The notes: a model not told the origin generated them from the sequence alone. 64,000 nucleotides of DNA from Mycobacterium sp. D16Q14 (GCA_002013415.1 MAEX01000009.1:186001-250000), one strand, 5' to 3'. Positions 36,516 through 47,968 are shown, numbered from the stretch's first letter. Made by a program: numbers and translations.

Positions 36516-37310
36516 GTGACCGCCGTGCCTTCCGCGCAGTCTGCTGACTACGTCGCCGTTCACAACGGCGTTCTGCACATCACCATCGCCACCGCGGCGG
36601 CCGGGACCTCGCTGGACTTCACGGGGGTCGACGCTGCGGTTCCTGTGCTGCAGGACTTACCCGCCGAGGTCGGTGCGATCCTGCTGACCAGCAGCGGGGC
36701 CAATTTCTGCGCGGGTGGCAATGTGCGTGATTTCGCCGCCGCCGAGGACCGGGCTGCCAAGCTCACTGACCTCGCCGGGCGCCTGCACGAGTTCGTGCGC
36801 GCGGTGAACGCCGCAGATCGTCCAGTGGTGGCCTCGGTGCACGGGTGGGCCGCCGGCGGTGGTCTGAGTCTGGTACTGCTGGCCGATATCGCGATCGGCG
36901 GCGAGTCAACCAAGCTGCGCGCCGCGTACCCGGGAATCGGCTACTCCTCTGACGGTGGCATGTCCTGGGCACTGCCCCGCGTTGTCGGCAAGGCCCGCGC
37001 CGCGGACATCCTGCTGACGGATCGCGTCGTCGAGGCACCCGAGGCGCTCTCCATTGGACTGCTGAGCCGCGTGGTGGCCGATGACGAGGTGCAGGCAACC
37101 GCTGTGGCGGCCGCCGAGAAGCTCGCGGCCGGCCCGCGTGAGGCGCAGAACCGCATCCGTCGTCTGCTGCGCCTGAGCGCGAACAACACCCTGGACGCAC
37201 AGCTGGACCTGGAGCAGGCCAGCATCGCCGAGGCCTCGGTCAGCCCTACGGGTATCGAGGGTGTCGATGCCTTCGTCGGCAAGCGCAAGCCTGACTGGCC
37301 GTCGATCTAG
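36516..37310 (+). CDS. Enoyl-CoA hydratase/isomerase family protein
   Basis: 264 residues, GTG start 6 bp after rpmB. Crotonase fold signs are SGANFCAGGNVRDF (oxyanion hole), VHGWAAGGGLSLVLLADIAI and YPGIGYSSDGGMSWALPR, which carries the usual second acidic site. It acts on acyl-CoA thioesters; which one is unknown. Ends 28 bp from the convergent lipase stop. Confidence 0.9.
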   Translation: MTAVPSAQSADYVAVHNGVLHITIATAAAGTSLDFTGVDAAVPVLQDLPAEVGAILLTSSGANFCAGGNVRDFAAAEDRAAKLTDLAGRLHEFVRAVNAADRPVVASVHGWAAGGGLSLVLLADIAIGGESTKLRAAYPGIGYSSDGGMSWALPRVVGKARAADILLTDRVVEAPEALSIGLLSRVVADDEVQATAVAAAEKLAAGPREAQNRIRRLLRLSANNTLDAQLDLEQASIAEASVSPTGIEGVDAFVGKRKPDWPSI

Positions 37311-37338
37311 TCGAGCTCGGCCGTCTTCACCCAGGCGC

Positions 37339-38589
37339 TCATCCCTGCAGCTTCTTCCGAATCCAGTTCACGACCCACGGGATCGCGAGCATATCCGCGG
37401 TGATGTGTTCACCGGGCAGAGCCCAATAGTCCACGTCAGCACCGTTGGCGCGCCAGGTATCGCGCAGCGCCAGGGCGCCCTCTTCGGGAATGAAGAGATC
37501 GCCAACCGCCTTGCTGCGCGAGCCGTGATACAGCAGCACCGGCATCGTCGGCGTGAGGTCACCGGGCCGGTTGGCGCGGATAACGTGTTGCCCCAGCTCC
37601 GATTCGAACGGTGCCTCGATCGCCGAGAGCAGGTCCAAGTCAAATCGCAGCAGACCCGCCGCTGCCAGCGGGGGCTGCGGAAAGTCCTTGGCCCTAATCG
37701 CACAGTAGAGCGCGAATTCGCCGAAAATCGTTGCCAATTCCGAAAACTCGCGAGCCTGACCAATGACGGCGGCGGAGAAGAGTCCTGCCCCAAGACCGCG
37801 ATTCATGCTGCCATGCAGCAGGGCGTAATCGGTGGGGGTGCCACCCGCTGCCGCAGCCGCGATGCGCAGCTCCGGTGCGTATGTCGGTTGCAGCTGCGCT
37901 GCCCACACGGTAGCAATGGCGCCACCGCTATATCCGTGCATGACAATCGGCGAATCAGCGAGATCCGGCCGTTCCGAGATCATTCCGCGTACCGAGTCCA
38001 GTACCGCGTGCCCGGCCATCTTGCCGGCGGCATACGACATCCGGGGTCCTTCATGATCCGGAAACAGCACGGCGTAGTTCTGGGCGGACAGGAACGGAAA
38101 CATCGGCGGGTTGTCCCGATACCAGAGGCGCGCCAGACGGTAGGACGGCGTGAACTTGAGTCCCAGGGAGTTGATCGCCTGATTGCGTACCACCACCGGA
38201 CGCGCACCGGGGCCATGCCATGGACGATCCGGTTCGATCAACGCCGCCGTCACAGGGACGGCATTGCCAGCGGTATCGGTGGAACGCACCATGATCCGCT
38301 GCATGGTCGCCTTGCGTAAGGGAAGCCGCGGCGTCACCCGATCGGCACGAATGACCGCGCCCGGCGCCAGCAGGCTCAGATCACCCGGATCACTGTAGAA
38401 GTCGTCGCCGCTGATGGGCGTCGGAAGGATCGCCGAGTACGGGTCGGCTCGCTGTTCCTCCGTGAGCCGGCGGGCCGCCCAAGCGTTGAGCCTGTCGACC
38501 ACGGCCGGGGTGCGCAGCGCGGAGCCACCGGTCGCCAACGCCGCCGTCAAACCGCCCATGGCGGTCAATGCGCCCGTCGACCAACGCAT
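37339..38589 (-). CDS. Secretory-lipase-family (LIP) hydrolase
   Basis: 416 residues from ATG 38589, whose A overlaps the ung TAA (TAATG); TTG 38604 is an alternative. The N-terminus is weakly hydrophobic (LTAMGGLTAALATGGSAL), so export is possible. Nucleophile in HGYSGGAIATVWAA, then NRPGDLTPTMPVLLYHGSRSKAV and PGEHITADML provide the acid and His. Resembles the PF03583 family of acylglycerol hydrolases. Probably co-transcribed after ung. Confidence 0.85.
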   Translation of the reverse strand: MRWSTGALTAMGGLTAALATGGSALRTPAVVDRLNAWAARRLTEEQRADPYSAILPTPISGDDFYSDPGDLSLLAPGAVIRADRVTPRLPLRKATMQRIMVRSTDTAGNAVPVTAALIEPDRPWHGPGARPVVVRNQAINSLGLKFTPSYRLARLWYRDNPPMFPFLSAQNYAVLFPDHEGPRMSYAAGKMAGHAVLDSVRGMISERPDLADSPIVMHGYSGGAIATVWAAQLQPTYAPELRIAAAAAGGTPTDYALLHGSMNRGLGAGLFSAAVIGQAREFSELATIFGEFALYCAIRAKDFPQPPLAAAGLLRFDLDLLSAIEAPFESELGQHVIRANRPGDLTPTMPVLLYHGSRSKAVGDLFIPEEGALALRDTWRANGADVDYWALPGEHITADMLAIPWVVNWIRKKLQG

Positions 38590-39269
38590 TACGGCAGCCG
38601 CCAATCGATCGGCCGGGCGCCCAATCCGCGGAGCAGTTCATTGGCCCGGCTAAATGGTTTTGAACCGAAGAATCCGCGCGAGGCGGACAGCGGCGACGGA
38701 TGCACCGATTCGACAGTGGGCACGCCCGGCCCCAGCATCGGCTTGAGTGTCGCCGCGTCACGTCCCCACAAAATGGCGACCAAGGGCGCATCCCGCGCAA
38801 CCAGCGCCCGGATCGCGCATTCGGTCACCGCCTCCCAGCCCTTTCCTCGATGTGAGGCCGGGTTGCCCGGCTGTACCGTCAGCACCCTGTTCAGGAGCAT
38901 CACTCCCTGTTGCGACCAGGGCGTCAGATCACCGTTGGCAGGCTTGGGCAGGCCAAGGTCGCTCTGATACTCGTCAAAGATGTTGGCCAGGCTGCGCGGC
39001 ACCGGCCGCACATCGGCGGCCACCGAGAAACTCAAACCCATGGCGTGCCCGGGCGTCGGGTATGGATCCTGTCCGACGATGAGCACCCGGACATCGGCCA
39101 ACGGATAGGTGAAAGCGCGCAGCACATTTGCCCCAGCAGGCAGGTATCCGCGACCCGAGGAGTTCTCATCGCGCAGAAACTCCCCCATCTTGGTCACCTG
39201 ATCGGCAACGGGTCCCAGCGCGTCAGCCCAGCCGGGATCAATCAGCTCGGTGAGGGGTCGGGCAGTCAC
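38589..39269 (-). CDS. ung: Uracil-DNA glycosylase
   Basis: 226 residues. Catalytic [14 protein letters not shown] with Asp and His in HPSPLSA are canonical for family 1. It removes uracil from DNA. The lipase gene follows with a one-base overlap. Confidence 0.98.
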   Translation of the reverse strand: MTARPLTELIDPGWADALGPVADQVTKMGEFLRDENSSGRGYLPAGANVLRAFTYPLADVRVLIVGQDPYPTPGHAMGLSFSVAADVRPVPRSLANIFDEYQSDLGLPKPANGDLTPWSQQGVMLLNRVLTVQPGNPASHRGKGWEAVTECAIRALVARDAPLVAILWGRDAATLKPMLGPGVPTVESVHPSPLSASRGFFGSKPFSRANELLRGLGARPIDWRLP

Positions 39270-39290
39270 GAAGAGTCAACTTAGCTCACG

Positions 39291-39381
39291 GATGAGCCGC
39301 TTGCGCGAAGACATCGGGTCAGGGATGAGCCGCTTGCGCGAAGACATCGGGTCAGGGATGAGCCGCTTGCGCGAAGACATC
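39291..39381 (+). repeat. Tandem 33-bp repeat, 2.75 units, between ung and thiL
   Basis: Units begin at 39291, 39324 and 39357. Each opens with GATGAGCCGCTTGCGCGAAG and continues ACATC, then GGGTCAGG in the first two. The last unit runs into the thiL stop (39380-39382). Units look identical where complete. The 20-bp core recurs with changes at 14434, 36250 and 40887. Confidence 0.9.
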
Positions 39382-40321
39382 AAGCGAACGAATCCCATCC
39401 CATCCGTTGTGTCCACGCGTTGCCGTCGACCGTTACCCCCGGGTCTCCCGTGCGCACCTCACCGATCGCGACCCAGCCCGCCGGGACTGTCCCGGGAAAC
39501 GTCGCGACCAGCGCGTGCTCCTCGCCGCCGGTCAAGATCCATTCCCAGGGATCGGCCCCGAGCAGTCCCGAAGCGCCCGCGACCGGCACCAGATACGGCT
39601 CCAGGCTCGGTGAGCTCAGGTCGATGCGGACCGCACTCGATTCGGCGATGTGCCCCAGATCGGCCAACAGCCCGTCGGAGATATCCGTCATCGCCCTCGC
39701 ACCAGCCAACGCAGCGACGCGTCCCTGTCCGTAGGGCGGCGACGGCACCAGGTGGACCTGACGTAGCTCAGAGAACTGGTCAATCCCGTCCTGCCACAAG
39801 CGGAGGCCCGCCGCTGAGGTACCGAGCGCACCGCAGACGGCGACGATGTCCCCCACGGTGGCGCCGTCGCGAGTTACTGGAGCGCGCCCCTGCAAGTCAC
39901 CGAGCGCAGTGACCGAGACCACCAGTTCACGCGCGGCTACCAGATCTCCGCCGGCGATGGACGCCTGGACCCGCGCCGCTTCGGCCCAGATTCCCTCGTT
40001 GAGCTGATCCAGGAATGCGATATCGGTTTCCGCGGGCGCCCCCACCGCGACGACAAACGCCGTGACCCGTCCACCCATGGCCTCAATATCTGCGGCGTTC
40101 TGCGCCACCGCTTTTCGGCCGATATCGGTCGGCGAAGACCACTCGAGCCGAAAATGCCTGTCCTGCACCAACATATCCGTCGACACCAGAACTCGACTAT
40201 CCGGCGCACGGACCACTGCGGCGTCGTCACCCGGGCCGAGTTCAATGTCGGCGCCGGGCACACGACCCGCTGTGAGCCGGCTGATCACGCCGAACTCGCC
40301 GGTATCGCCCAGATTTGGCAC
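39380..40321 (-). CDS. thiL: Thiamine-monophosphate kinase
   Basis: About 313 residues from GTG 40321; 14 extra upstream codons run through the shared promoter and are not conserved. GPGDDAAVV, STDMLVQDRHF and ARAMTDISDGLLADL bind Mg and nucleotide. ThiL makes thiamine diphosphate. The start is 6 nt from a two-way -10 shared with the divergent DUF3515 gene. The 3' end touches the 33-bp tandem repeat. Confidence 0.95.
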   Translation of the reverse strand: MPNLGDTGEFGVISRLTAGRVPGADIELGPGDDAAVVRAPDSRVLVSTDMLVQDRHFRLEWSSPTDIGRKAVAQNAADIEAMGGRVTAFVVAVGAPAETDIAFLDQLNEGIWAEAARVQASIAGGDLVAARELVVSVTALGDLQGRAPVTRDGATVGDIVAVCGALGTSAAGLRLWQDGIDQFSELRQVHLVPSPPYGQGRVAALAGARAMTDISDGLLADLGHIAESSAVRIDLSSPSLEPYLVPVAGASGLLGADPWEWILTGGEEHALVATFPGTVPAGWVAIGEVRTGDPGVTVDGNAWTQRMGWDSFA

Positions 40322-40326
40322 TCGGT

Positions 40327-40333
40327 TAGTGTA
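40327..40333. promoter_or_regulatory. Two-way -10 element for thiL and the DUF3515 gene
   Basis: The plus strand TAGTGT (40327-40332) lies 6 nt before GTG 40339. The minus strand TACACT (40333-40328) lies 6 nt before GTG 40321. Both fit TANNNT and share five base pairs, in a 17-bp gap with no other room for a promoter. Confidence 0.6.
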
Positions 40334-40338
40334 GGCCC

Positions 40339-40881
40339 GTGCAATCCGAAGACGGCCCACCACGCAAGCTCCTCATCGGTATCGCGGTTTTCGGCGCGGT
40401 GGCGGCCCTCGCCGTGCTCTTCGGCGTCCTAAAGTTCGCACAGTTCCAGGACGACAAGAAGCCCATGGCGGTCACAAATATTCCTGCACCACAAGCTAAT
40501 TCGCCGCTCTGTATAGAAATGACCAGGGCATACCCGGGCAACCTGGCGGGCGATTGGAAGCGAGCACAGATCGTCGAACCCAAGCCGCCCGCTACCGCCG
40601 CGTGGCGCCGGGGCAAGGATTCGGTGGTCGCACGCTGTGGCGTCGACCGACCGGCCGAGTTCGCCGTCGGGACCTCCGTAGAGCAAATCAACGCAGTGCA
40701 GTGGTTCCGAGTCACTGACGCCGCGATCGCGACCACCACGTGGTTCGCCGTGGACCGCGGCGTCTACATCGCGCTGACCATGCCAGATGGTCTGGGTTCG
40801 GAGCCACTGATCGAGATGTCTGACGCCATCGCCAAGGCGCTGCCCGCCGTCAAACCCGACCCGGTGCCGCTACCCCGCTAG
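40339..40881 (+). CDS. Membrane-anchored DUF3515 protein
   Basis: 180 residues from GTG. An N-terminal anchor (LLIGIAVFGAVAALAVLFGVL) precedes an outside domain with LCIEMTRAYP and VARCGVDRPAEF (one cysteine pair), INAVQWFRV and TTTWFAVDRGVYIALT, as in Rv2980. Function unknown. Likely leaderless; divergent from thiL. Confidence 0.9.
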   Translation: MQSEDGPPRKLLIGIAVFGAVAALAVLFGVLKFAQFQDDKKPMAVTNIPAPQANSPLCIEMTRAYPGNLAGDWKRAQIVEPKPPATAAWRRGKDSVVARCGVDRPAEFAVGTSVEQINAVQWFRVTDAAIATTTWFAVDRGVYIALTMPDGLGSEPLIEMSDAIAKALPAVKPDPVPLPR

Positions 40882-40886
40882 ACGAT

Positions 40887-40900
40887 CTTCGCGCGAGCGC

Positions 40901-40906
<6 letters not shown>
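40887..40906 (-). repeat. Diverged copy of the CGCTTGCGCGAAG repeat after DUF3515
   Basis: The minus strand reads CGATGAGCGCTCGCGCGAAG, close to the tandem-unit core. It lies between the stops of the convergent DUF3515 and ddl genes and overlaps the ddl stop. Confidence 0.4.
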
Positions 40907-42010
<1,104 letters not shown>

Positions 42011-42014
42011 AGTG

Positions 42015-43127
42015 TCAGACCGTACCGGCTGTGAGCGCCGTCTCGATGTCAGCCAGCAGATCGTCGGTGTCCTCGATGCCCAGGGAGATGCGCGCGAACC
42101 CCTCCGGAACGGCATCCCCCCAGCGCGCCCGGCGATCCACCGAGGTGTGTACACCGCCAAAACTCGTCGAGGCCGCCAACAACTCGCTCTCGCGCACCAG
42201 CGCGTGCACGGCGTCGGCATTGGCCAACTCGATCGACACCAGTGAACCGAACCGGCTCATCTGGGCGGATGCCACGGGATGGGACGGATCGCTCGCAAGC
42301 CCCGGGTACCGCACGGAAGCCACCCCGGGATGCTCGCGCAGCATCGTCGCCAGCGCGATCGCGTTCTGACATTGGCGCTCGAAGCGCAATCCGGCGGTGG
42401 CCAGGCTGCGTGCCCCCAGCCAGGCTTCGAACGGACCCAAGATGGCCCCGGCCCGCGACCGCTCCTGCGCAACGGCCGACATTAGGTCCTCACGCGAGCC
42501 CGCGACGTATCCGGCGATCAGATCGCTGTGACCTGAGAGCGCCTTCGTCGCGCTCGCGACCACCAGATCAGCGCCCAGCTCCAGAGGCAGCTGCCCCATC
42601 GGGGTGGCCGTGGTGTTGTCCACCACCAGCACACCCCCGTGCGCATGCGTCTCACGGGCCAGCAGAGCCAAATCCACGACGTCGAGCCGGGGATTCGAGG
42701 GAGTCTCCGCCACCACCACATCGGCCTGCGCAGCAGCGGCCACGATCTGATCCGACCTGGCCGCGATCACGTTGATACCCAGCGCCGCAAGGTTTTCCGT
42801 GGCATAGCGCCGCGTCTGGTAGTACCCGTCCTCGGGGACTACCAGAGTTTGCCCGGGCCAGACCAATGCACGTAACGCCGAAGTGATCGCGCCCATACCC
42901 GAGCCGAACACCAGCGCATTGTCCGCACGCTCGAGTGCCGCCAAGCCCGATTCCCATTGTCTCCACGTGGGATTGGACGCGCGCCCGTAGGTGTCCAGCG
43001 AGTCATCCTCGGGCACCGGCAGATGATAGGCGGAGGCAAACACCGGCCCCGCCAGAAAAGGTTGCCCGGCAACAGATTCAGCGGTGGCGGCCACAACGGC
43101 CCGGGTCGATATCCCTGGCTCTGGCAT
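42015..43127 (-). CDS. Cystathionine gamma-synthase/lyase-type PLP enzyme
   Basis: 370 residues. Cys/Met-metabolism PLP fold: [51 protein letters not shown] and PLP Lys in [12 protein letters not shown]. The usual C-terminal substrate Arg motif appears as [13 protein letters not shown]. It probably works on cystathionine or a related sulfur amino acid. It lies between gpsA and ddl with gaps of 4 bp. Confidence 0.9.
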   Translation of the reverse strand: MPEPGISTRAVVAATAESVAGQPFLAGPVFASAYHLPVPEDDSLDTYGRASNPTWRQWESGLAALERADNALVFGSGMGAITSALRALVWPGQTLVVPEDGYYQTRRYATENLAALGINVIAARSDQIVAAAAQADVVVAETPSNPRLDVVDLALLARETHAHGGVLVVDNTTATPMGQLPLELGADLVVASATKALSGHSDLIAGYVAGSREDLMSAVAQERSRAGAILGPFEAWLGARSLATAGLRFERQCQNAIALATMLREHPGVASVRYPGLASDPSHPVASAQMSRFGSLVSIELANADAVHALVRESELLAASTSFGGVHTSVDRRARWGDAVPEGFARISLGIEDTDDLLADIETALTAGTV

Positions 43128-43131
43128 GTGT

Positions 43132-44130
43132 TTACTCCGGTTTGGTACTGCGCCCTAACAACTGCGCGACGGCATCGGTGACGCTCAGTCCGCGATGACA
43201 GACGCCATGAACAGCCTCCGTGAGCGGCATCTCGACGTCGTAGCTCGATGCCAACGCCAGGATGGACTCACAGGAGGTGACTCCCTCAGCGACCCTACCG
43301 CCGGCGGCGTTACGCGCCTCCTGCAGCGTCTCACCGCTGCCCAGCCGCATGCCGAAGGTCCGGTTCCGCGAATGTGTCGAGGTGCAGGTGGCCACCAGGT
43401 CACCCACGCCAGCCAAACCGGCAAGCGTGGTGTGGCTGGCACCCAGGGCCAGCCCCAGCCGGGTGATCTCGGCTAGGCCACGGGTAATGATGGTGGCGAT
43501 CGTGTTCTCCCCCAACCCGACTCCGGCGGCCATGCCGCAACTCAAGGCGATCACGTTCTTACACGCACCCCCCACCTCGCAGCCCACCACGTCGGAGTTG
43601 GTGTACGGGCGGAAGTAGCGCGTGGAGAACGCGCGCTGCAGGGCGACGGCCCTGGTCGAGTCGGTGCACCCGATGACGGTGGCGGCGGGCTGACCCGCGG
43701 CGATCTCGCTGGCCAGATTCGGACCGGTCAGCACCGCGACCCGGCTGGGATCGGTGCCCAGCACCTGAGTGACGACCTGGCTCATCCGCATGAGCGTGCC
43801 CACCTCGATGCCCTTGGCCAGGCTCACCACCGACGACCCAGGTTCGATGAGATCAGCCCAGGGGGTCAGGTTGGTGCGCAGAGACTGTGATGGCACCGCC
43901 AACAGCACCAGCTCGGCACCCTGCAGGGCCTCTTCGGCCACCCCGGTGGCGACTATCGAGGCGGGCAGGTCCACATCACTGAGGTACACCGAGTTCCGAT
44001 GCGTCGCGTTGATCTCATCGGCTAATTCCGATCGGCGTGCCCACAATCTGACGTCGTGACCCGCGTCGGCAAGCACCTTGCCCAACGCGGTCCCCCAGGA
44101 ACCAGCACCCATTACCGCAGCCGTGGCCAT
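43132..44130 (-). CDS. gpsA: Glycerol-3-phosphate dehydrogenase [NAD(P)+]
   Basis: About 332 residues from ATG 44130; the upstream frame is antisense to fbiD. Rossmann motif [20 protein letters not shown], catalytic Lys in [13 protein letters not shown], and [13 protein letters not shown] fit GpsA. It makes sn-glycerol-3-phosphate for phospholipids. TAGGGT 7 nt before the ATG suggests a leaderless start. Confidence 0.96.
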   Translation of the reverse strand: MATAAVMGAGSWGTALGKVLADAGHDVRLWARRSELADEINATHRNSVYLSDVDLPASIVATGVAEEALQGAELVLLAVPSQSLRTNLTPWADLIEPGSSVVSLAKGIEVGTLMRMSQVVTQVLGTDPSRVAVLTGPNLASEIAAGQPAATVIGCTDSTRAVALQRAFSTRYFRPYTNSDVVGCEVGGACKNVIALSCGMAAGVGLGENTIATIITRGLAEITRLGLALGASHTTLAGLAGVGDLVATCTSTHSRNRTFGMRLGSGETLQEARNAAGGRVAEGVTSCESILALASSYDVEMPLTEAVHGVCHRGLSVTDAVAQLLGRSTKPE

Positions 44131-44137
44131 GGCAGAC

Positions 44138-44143
44138 ACCCTA
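44138..44143 (-). promoter_or_regulatory. -10 (TAGGGT) of gpsA
   Basis: Minus-strand TAGGGT followed by seven bases and the gpsA ATG. No matching element is evident for the divergent fbiD. Confidence 0.45.
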
Positions 44144-44158
44144 GCCGGGGCTGGCACC

Positions 44159-44782
44159 ATGGAGAACGTGGGCAGACAGGCTGACGCGGACTTCGGCGTG
44201 ATCATCGCGGTCAAAAACTTGGCGACCGCCAAGAGCCGCCTGGCGCCCTCGCTTTCCGCACCCGAGCGGGAACGGCTGGTACTGGGCATGCTGACGCACG
44301 CCATCGCCGTGGCCTTCACCGCCGCCCGAACCGTCGCGGTGATCAGTCCCGACCCTGCGGCCAAGGCAGCGGCGGGACAGGCCGGGGCACGGTTCATCTT
44401 CGATGACACTCCCGCGGGCCATCCCGATCCGCTGAACAACGCGCTACGGAACGCCGCCACACAGCTGCACGCATCGTCACCGAATCTTGTTGTGTTGCAG
44501 GCCGACCTTCCCGCGGTGACGGGCGAGGAATTCTCGGCGGCGATGCAGGCTGCGCGAAATCACTCACGCAGTTTCGTCCCGGACCGGCACGGCACCGGCA
44601 CCGCGGCGCTATTCTGCACCGACGGCGATCTGAACCCGTTGTTCGGAGTCGATTCGGCACGGCGGCACCGGGATTCAGCAGCCGTTGAGCTCACCGGGGA
44701 TTGGCCCGGATTGCGCTGCGACGTGGATACCCTGGAAGATCTGGCCGCGGCCCGCGAGCTGGGGGCCTCACTACCGCTCTGA
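44159..44782 (+). CDS. fbiD: Phosphoenolpyruvate guanylyltransferase (F420 synthesis)
   Basis: About 207 residues from ATG 44159; upstream codons overlap gps[31 protein letters not shown] and [11 protein letters not shown] with [15 protein letters not shown] fit CofC/FbiD. In mycobacteria FbiD makes enolpyruvyl-diphospho-guanosine, the first committed F420 precursor. Same position as Rv2983 beside gpsA and ppk. Confidence 0.95.
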   Translation: MENVGRQADADFGVIIAVKNLATAKSRLAPSLSAPERERLVLGMLTHAIAVAFTAARTVAVISPDPAAKAAAGQAGARFIFDDTPAGHPDPLNNALRNAATQLHASSPNLVVLQADLPAVTGEEFSAAMQAARNHSRSFVPDRHGTGTAALFCTDGDLNPLFGVDSARRHRDSAAVELTGDWPGLRCDVDTLEDLAAARELGASLPL

Positions 44783-44798
44783 GCCGGTCCGGTAACTC

Positions 44799-44804
44799 TA
44801 TGAT
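44799..44804 (+). promoter_or_regulatory. -10 (TATGAT) of ppk, overlapping an in-frame ATG
   Basis: TATGAT is near consensus and lies 7 nt before GTG 44812. The ATG at 44800, often picked as start, is inside this hexamer. Confidence 0.5.
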
Positions 44805-44811
44805 CACAAGG

Positions 44812-46935
44812 GTGACCACACCCAGCGTTCCCCCGGCCGCAACCACGATCGCGTCGGCCGAGGAGCTACCCGAAGATCGGTACCTCAACCGGGAGCTCTC
44901 GTGGCTGGATTTCAACACCCGCGTGCTGGCTCTGGCCGCTGACGAATCCCTTCCCATCCTGGAGCGCGCCAAGTTCCTGGCGATCTTCGCGTCCAACCTG
45001 GACGAGTTCTACATGGTCCGCGTCGCCGGTCTGAAACGCCGCGACGAGACGGGATTGTCCGTGCGCTCGGCTGACGGCTTATCGCCACGAGAGCAGTTGA
45101 AACTGATTGGTGAGCGCACACAGGAGATCTCGGTCCAGCATGCCCGGGTGTTCAGCGACTCGGTACGGCCCGAGCTCGCCAAGAATGGGATCTTCGTCGT
45201 CACCTGGGCCGACCTATCCGAGAATGAGCGGAGCTATCTCTCCTCATATTTCACCGACCAGGTCTTCCCGGTACTGACCCCGCTGGCCGTCGACCCGGCG
45301 CACCCGTTCCCCTATATATCCGGCCTGAGCCTGAACCTGGCGATCACCGTCCAGGTCCCCGAGACGGGCGGCCAACATTTCGCCCGAATCAAGGTGCCTG
45401 ACAACGTCGATCGATTCGTGAGGCTGCGCAGCCCCGACGGTGCCGAATCCGCGCAGGCCGCCCACACCTCGCGCTTCCTGCCCATGGAAGAACTCATCGC
45501 CGCACACCTGTCGGCGCTGTTCCCGGGCCTGGAAGTCGTCGAACATCACGCGTTCCGCATCACCCGGAATGCGGATTTCGAGGTCGAGGAAGATCGGGAC
45601 GAGGATCTACTGCAGGCACTCGAACGGGAATTGGCCCGCCGGCGGTTCGGTTCACCGGTGCGGCTCGAGGTCGCCGGCGATATGACCGAGCACATGCTCG
45701 AACTGCTGTTGCGCGAGCTCGACGTGCATCCGGGTGATGTGGTGCAGGTGCCGGGGCTGCTCGACCTGTCCTGCTTGTGGCAGGTCTATGGCGTGGATCG
45801 TCCCGCGCTCAAGGACCCGACGTTCGTGCCGGCGACCCATCCCGCGTTCGGTCAGGGCGAGACGCCGAAGAGCGTCTTTTCCACCTTGCGCGATGGTGAC
45901 GTACTTGTGCATCACCCTTACGACTCGTTTTCCACCAGCGTGCAACGGTTTATCGAGCAGGCGGCCGCCGACCCGCAGGTGTTGGCCATCAAACAGACGC
46001 TGTACCGCACCTCCGGCGACTCCCCCATCGTCAACTCACTCATCGACGCTGCGGAAGCCGGCAAGCAGGTCGTGGCGCTGGTGGAGATCAAGGCGCGTTT
46101 CGACGAGCAGGCCAACATCAAGTGGGCCCGCGCACTGGAAGATGCGGGGGTGCACGTGGTCTACGGCTTGATCGGCCTGAAGACCCATTGCAAAACGGCG
46201 CTCGTGGTGCGCCGTGAGGGGTCTGCCATCCGCCGGTACTGCCACATCGGGACGGGAAACTACAACCCGAAGACCGCCCGGCTCTATGAGGATTTCGGCC
46301 TGCTGACCAGCGCGCCGGAGATCGGCGCAGATCTCACCGACCTGTTCAACTCCCTCACCGGATACTCGCGGAAGGTCTCCTACCGCAACCTGTTGGTAGC
46401 GCCGCACGGAATTCGCGCCGGGATCATCGACCGCATAGACCGCGAGATCTCCGCGCATCGGGCAGGACAAGACGCGCGAATCCGGCTGAAGATGAACGCG
46501 CTGGTCGACGAGCAGGTCATCGATGCGCTGTACCGAGCCTCCCAAGCCGGAGTCCCCGTCGAGGTGGTGGTGCGCGGGATTTGCGCGCTGCGACCCGGCG
46601 TTCCCGAGTACTCCGGCACCGTGACGGTGCGATCCATTCTCGGCCGGTTCCTTGAACATTCGCGCATCATTCACTTCAACGCCATCGACGAATTCTGGAT
46701 CGGCAGCGCGGACATGATGCATCGTAATCTGGACAGACGAGTCGAAGTCCTTGCACGCGTCACCGATCCGAAGCTCACCGCACAGCTCGACGACATGTTC
46801 ACCTCCGCGTTGGACTCCCGGACCCGGTGCTGGGAACTGCAGTCCGATGGCCAGTGGTTGGCTTCGCCTGCGGACGGCGAGGAGGTGCGCGATCATCAGG
46901 TCGAAATGATGAAACGGCACCGCTCGCAGACGTGA
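44812..46935 (+). CDS. ppk: Polyphosphate kinase 1
   Basis: About 707 residues from GTG 44812 (ATG 44800 adds four). N-terminal [17 protein letters not shown], middle [19 protein letters not shown], catalytic His in [16 protein letters not shown] and the C-terminal [15 protein letters not shown] mark PPK1. It polymerises the gamma phosphate of ATP into polyphosphate. Start inferred from a -10 that covers the ATG. Confidence 0.97.
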   Translation: MTTPSVPPAATTIASAEELPEDRYLNRELSWLDFNTRVLALAADESLPILERAKFLAIFASNLDEFYMVRVAGLKRRDETGLSVRSADGLSPREQLKLIGERTQEISVQHARVFSDSVRPELAKNGIFVVTWADLSENERSYLSSYFTDQVFPVLTPLAVDPAHPFPYISGLSLNLAITVQVPETGGQHFARIKVPDNVDRFVRLRSPDGAESAQAAHTSRFLPMEELIAAHLSALFPGLEVVEHHAFRITRNADFEVEEDRDEDLLQALERELARRRFGSPVRLEVAGDMTEHMLELLLRELDVHPGDVVQVPGLLDLSCLWQVYGVDRPALKDPTFVPATHPAFGQGETPKSVFSTLRDGDVLVHHPYDSFSTSVQRFIEQAAADPQVLAIKQTLYRTSGDSPIVNSLIDAAEAGKQVVALVEIKARFDEQANIKWARALEDAGVHVVYGLIGLKTHCKTALVVRREGSAIRRYCHIGTGNYNPKTARLYEDFGLLTSAPEIGADLTDLFNSLTGYSRKVSYRNLLVAPHGIRAGIIDRIDREISAHRAGQDARIRLKMNALVDEQVIDALYRASQAGVPVEVVVRGICALRPGVPEYSGTVTVRSILGRFLEHSRIIHFNAIDEFWIGSADMMHRNLDRRVEVLARVTDPKLTAQLDDMFTSALDSRTRCWELQSDGQWLASPADGEEVRDHQVEMMKRHRSQT

Positions 46936-46984
46936 GCTAGCCCAAGTTCTTCCGGCTGAACACCTCTCCCCCGAAGGAGCTTTC

Positions 46985-47920
46985 GTGCCCGATCCGACCA
47001 CCCGGACCGGTGCGGCGGTCCTTGCCGCCGGAGCCGCGCTCTGGCGGTATCAGGAAAACCCGGACCAGGACGACACTGCCAGCTCCATAGAGGTGGCAGT
47101 GGTGCACCGGCCACGGTACGACGATTGGTCATTACCCAAGGGGAAGCTGGACCCTGGTGAGACGGTCGCAATCGCCGCGGTCCGTGAGATCGCCGAGGAG
47201 ACCGGATTCACCGCACGGCTCGGTAGGCGATTGCCTTCAGTGAGTTATCCGGTGGCGCAGGGAACCAAACGCGTCAGGTACTGGGCGGCACAAGCTTTGG
47301 ACGGGAAATTCGAGGCCAACTATGAAGTCGATGAGATTCAATGGCTACCGATAACGCGGGCGATCAAGACGGTCAGCTACGCCGGCGACCGGAAAGTGCT
47401 GCGAAACTTCGCAAAGCATGAAATTGACACTCGAACATTGATCATTGTGCGCCACGGAAAGGCGGGGCGAAAGGAACGCTTTTCCGGGGATGACACCCTC
47501 CGGCCACTGGACAGGAAAGGCCGGGCGCAAGCCGAGGCACTCACCAGTCAATTACTCGCATTCGGTGCCAGCGCCATTCACGCCGCAGATCGATTACGGT
47601 GTCGTCAGACCGTGGAACCGCTTGCCGAGGAGCTGAACACGGTGATCTACAGCGAGCCCGCACTCAGTGAAGAGGCCTACTGGGCCGACCGAAAGCGCGC
47701 ACATCGCAGAATTCTCGAAATCGCGGGATCCGACGGCGTCCGGGTGGTATGCACTCAGGGACGGGTCATCCCGGATCTCATCGATTGGTGGGCCGATCGC
47801 GACGGCATCCGCCCCGACAAGTCACGCAACCGCAAGGGCAGCATGTGGGTGCTGTCGATGCACGGCCAGAAGCTGCTGGCCGCAGATCATCTGGACAGCC
47901 CGCTGCCTGCCGGGAGCTGA
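46985..47920 (+). CDS. mutT1: MutT1-like two-domain Nudix / histidine phosphatase
   Basis: 311 residues from GTG behind GGAG. The Nudix box (GKLDPGETVAIAAVREIAEETG) is within residues 55-80. The second half is a histidine-phosphatase domain: LIIVRHGKAGRKERF with RHG, then AADRLRCRQT. Mycobacterial MutT1 breaks down 8-oxo-(d)GTP and diadenosine polyphosphates. Follows ppk by 49 bp. Confidence 0.95.
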   Translation: MPDPTTRTGAAVLAAGAALWRYQENPDQDDTASSIEVAVVHRPRYDDWSLPKGKLDPGETVAIAAVREIAEETGFTARLGRRLPSVSYPVAQGTKRVRYWAAQALDGKFEANYEVDEIQWLPITRAIKTVSYAGDRKVLRNFAKHEIDTRTLIIVRHGKAGRKERFSGDDTLRPLDRKGRAQAEALTSQLLAFGASAIHAADRLRCRQTVEPLAEELNTVIYSEPALSEEAYWADRKRAHRRILEIAGSDGVRVVCTQGRVIPDLIDWWADRDGIRPDKSRNRKGSMWVLSMHGQKLLAADHLDSPLPAGS

Positions 47921-47968
47921 CGCGCGCTACTCCCCGAAATATTGATCGGGATTACCCCCTGAAATGCA

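Noticed and set aside
39250..39912. 220-codon plus-strand frame with RLREDIGSGMS repeats
   Set aside because: The repetition is the 33-bp intergenic repeat read by chance, and the rest is antisense to thiL.
44131..44158. Leaderless promoter for fbiD
   Set aside because: No TANNNT lies at the right distance from ATG 44159 or the nearby GTG; only gpsA has a clear element in this gap.
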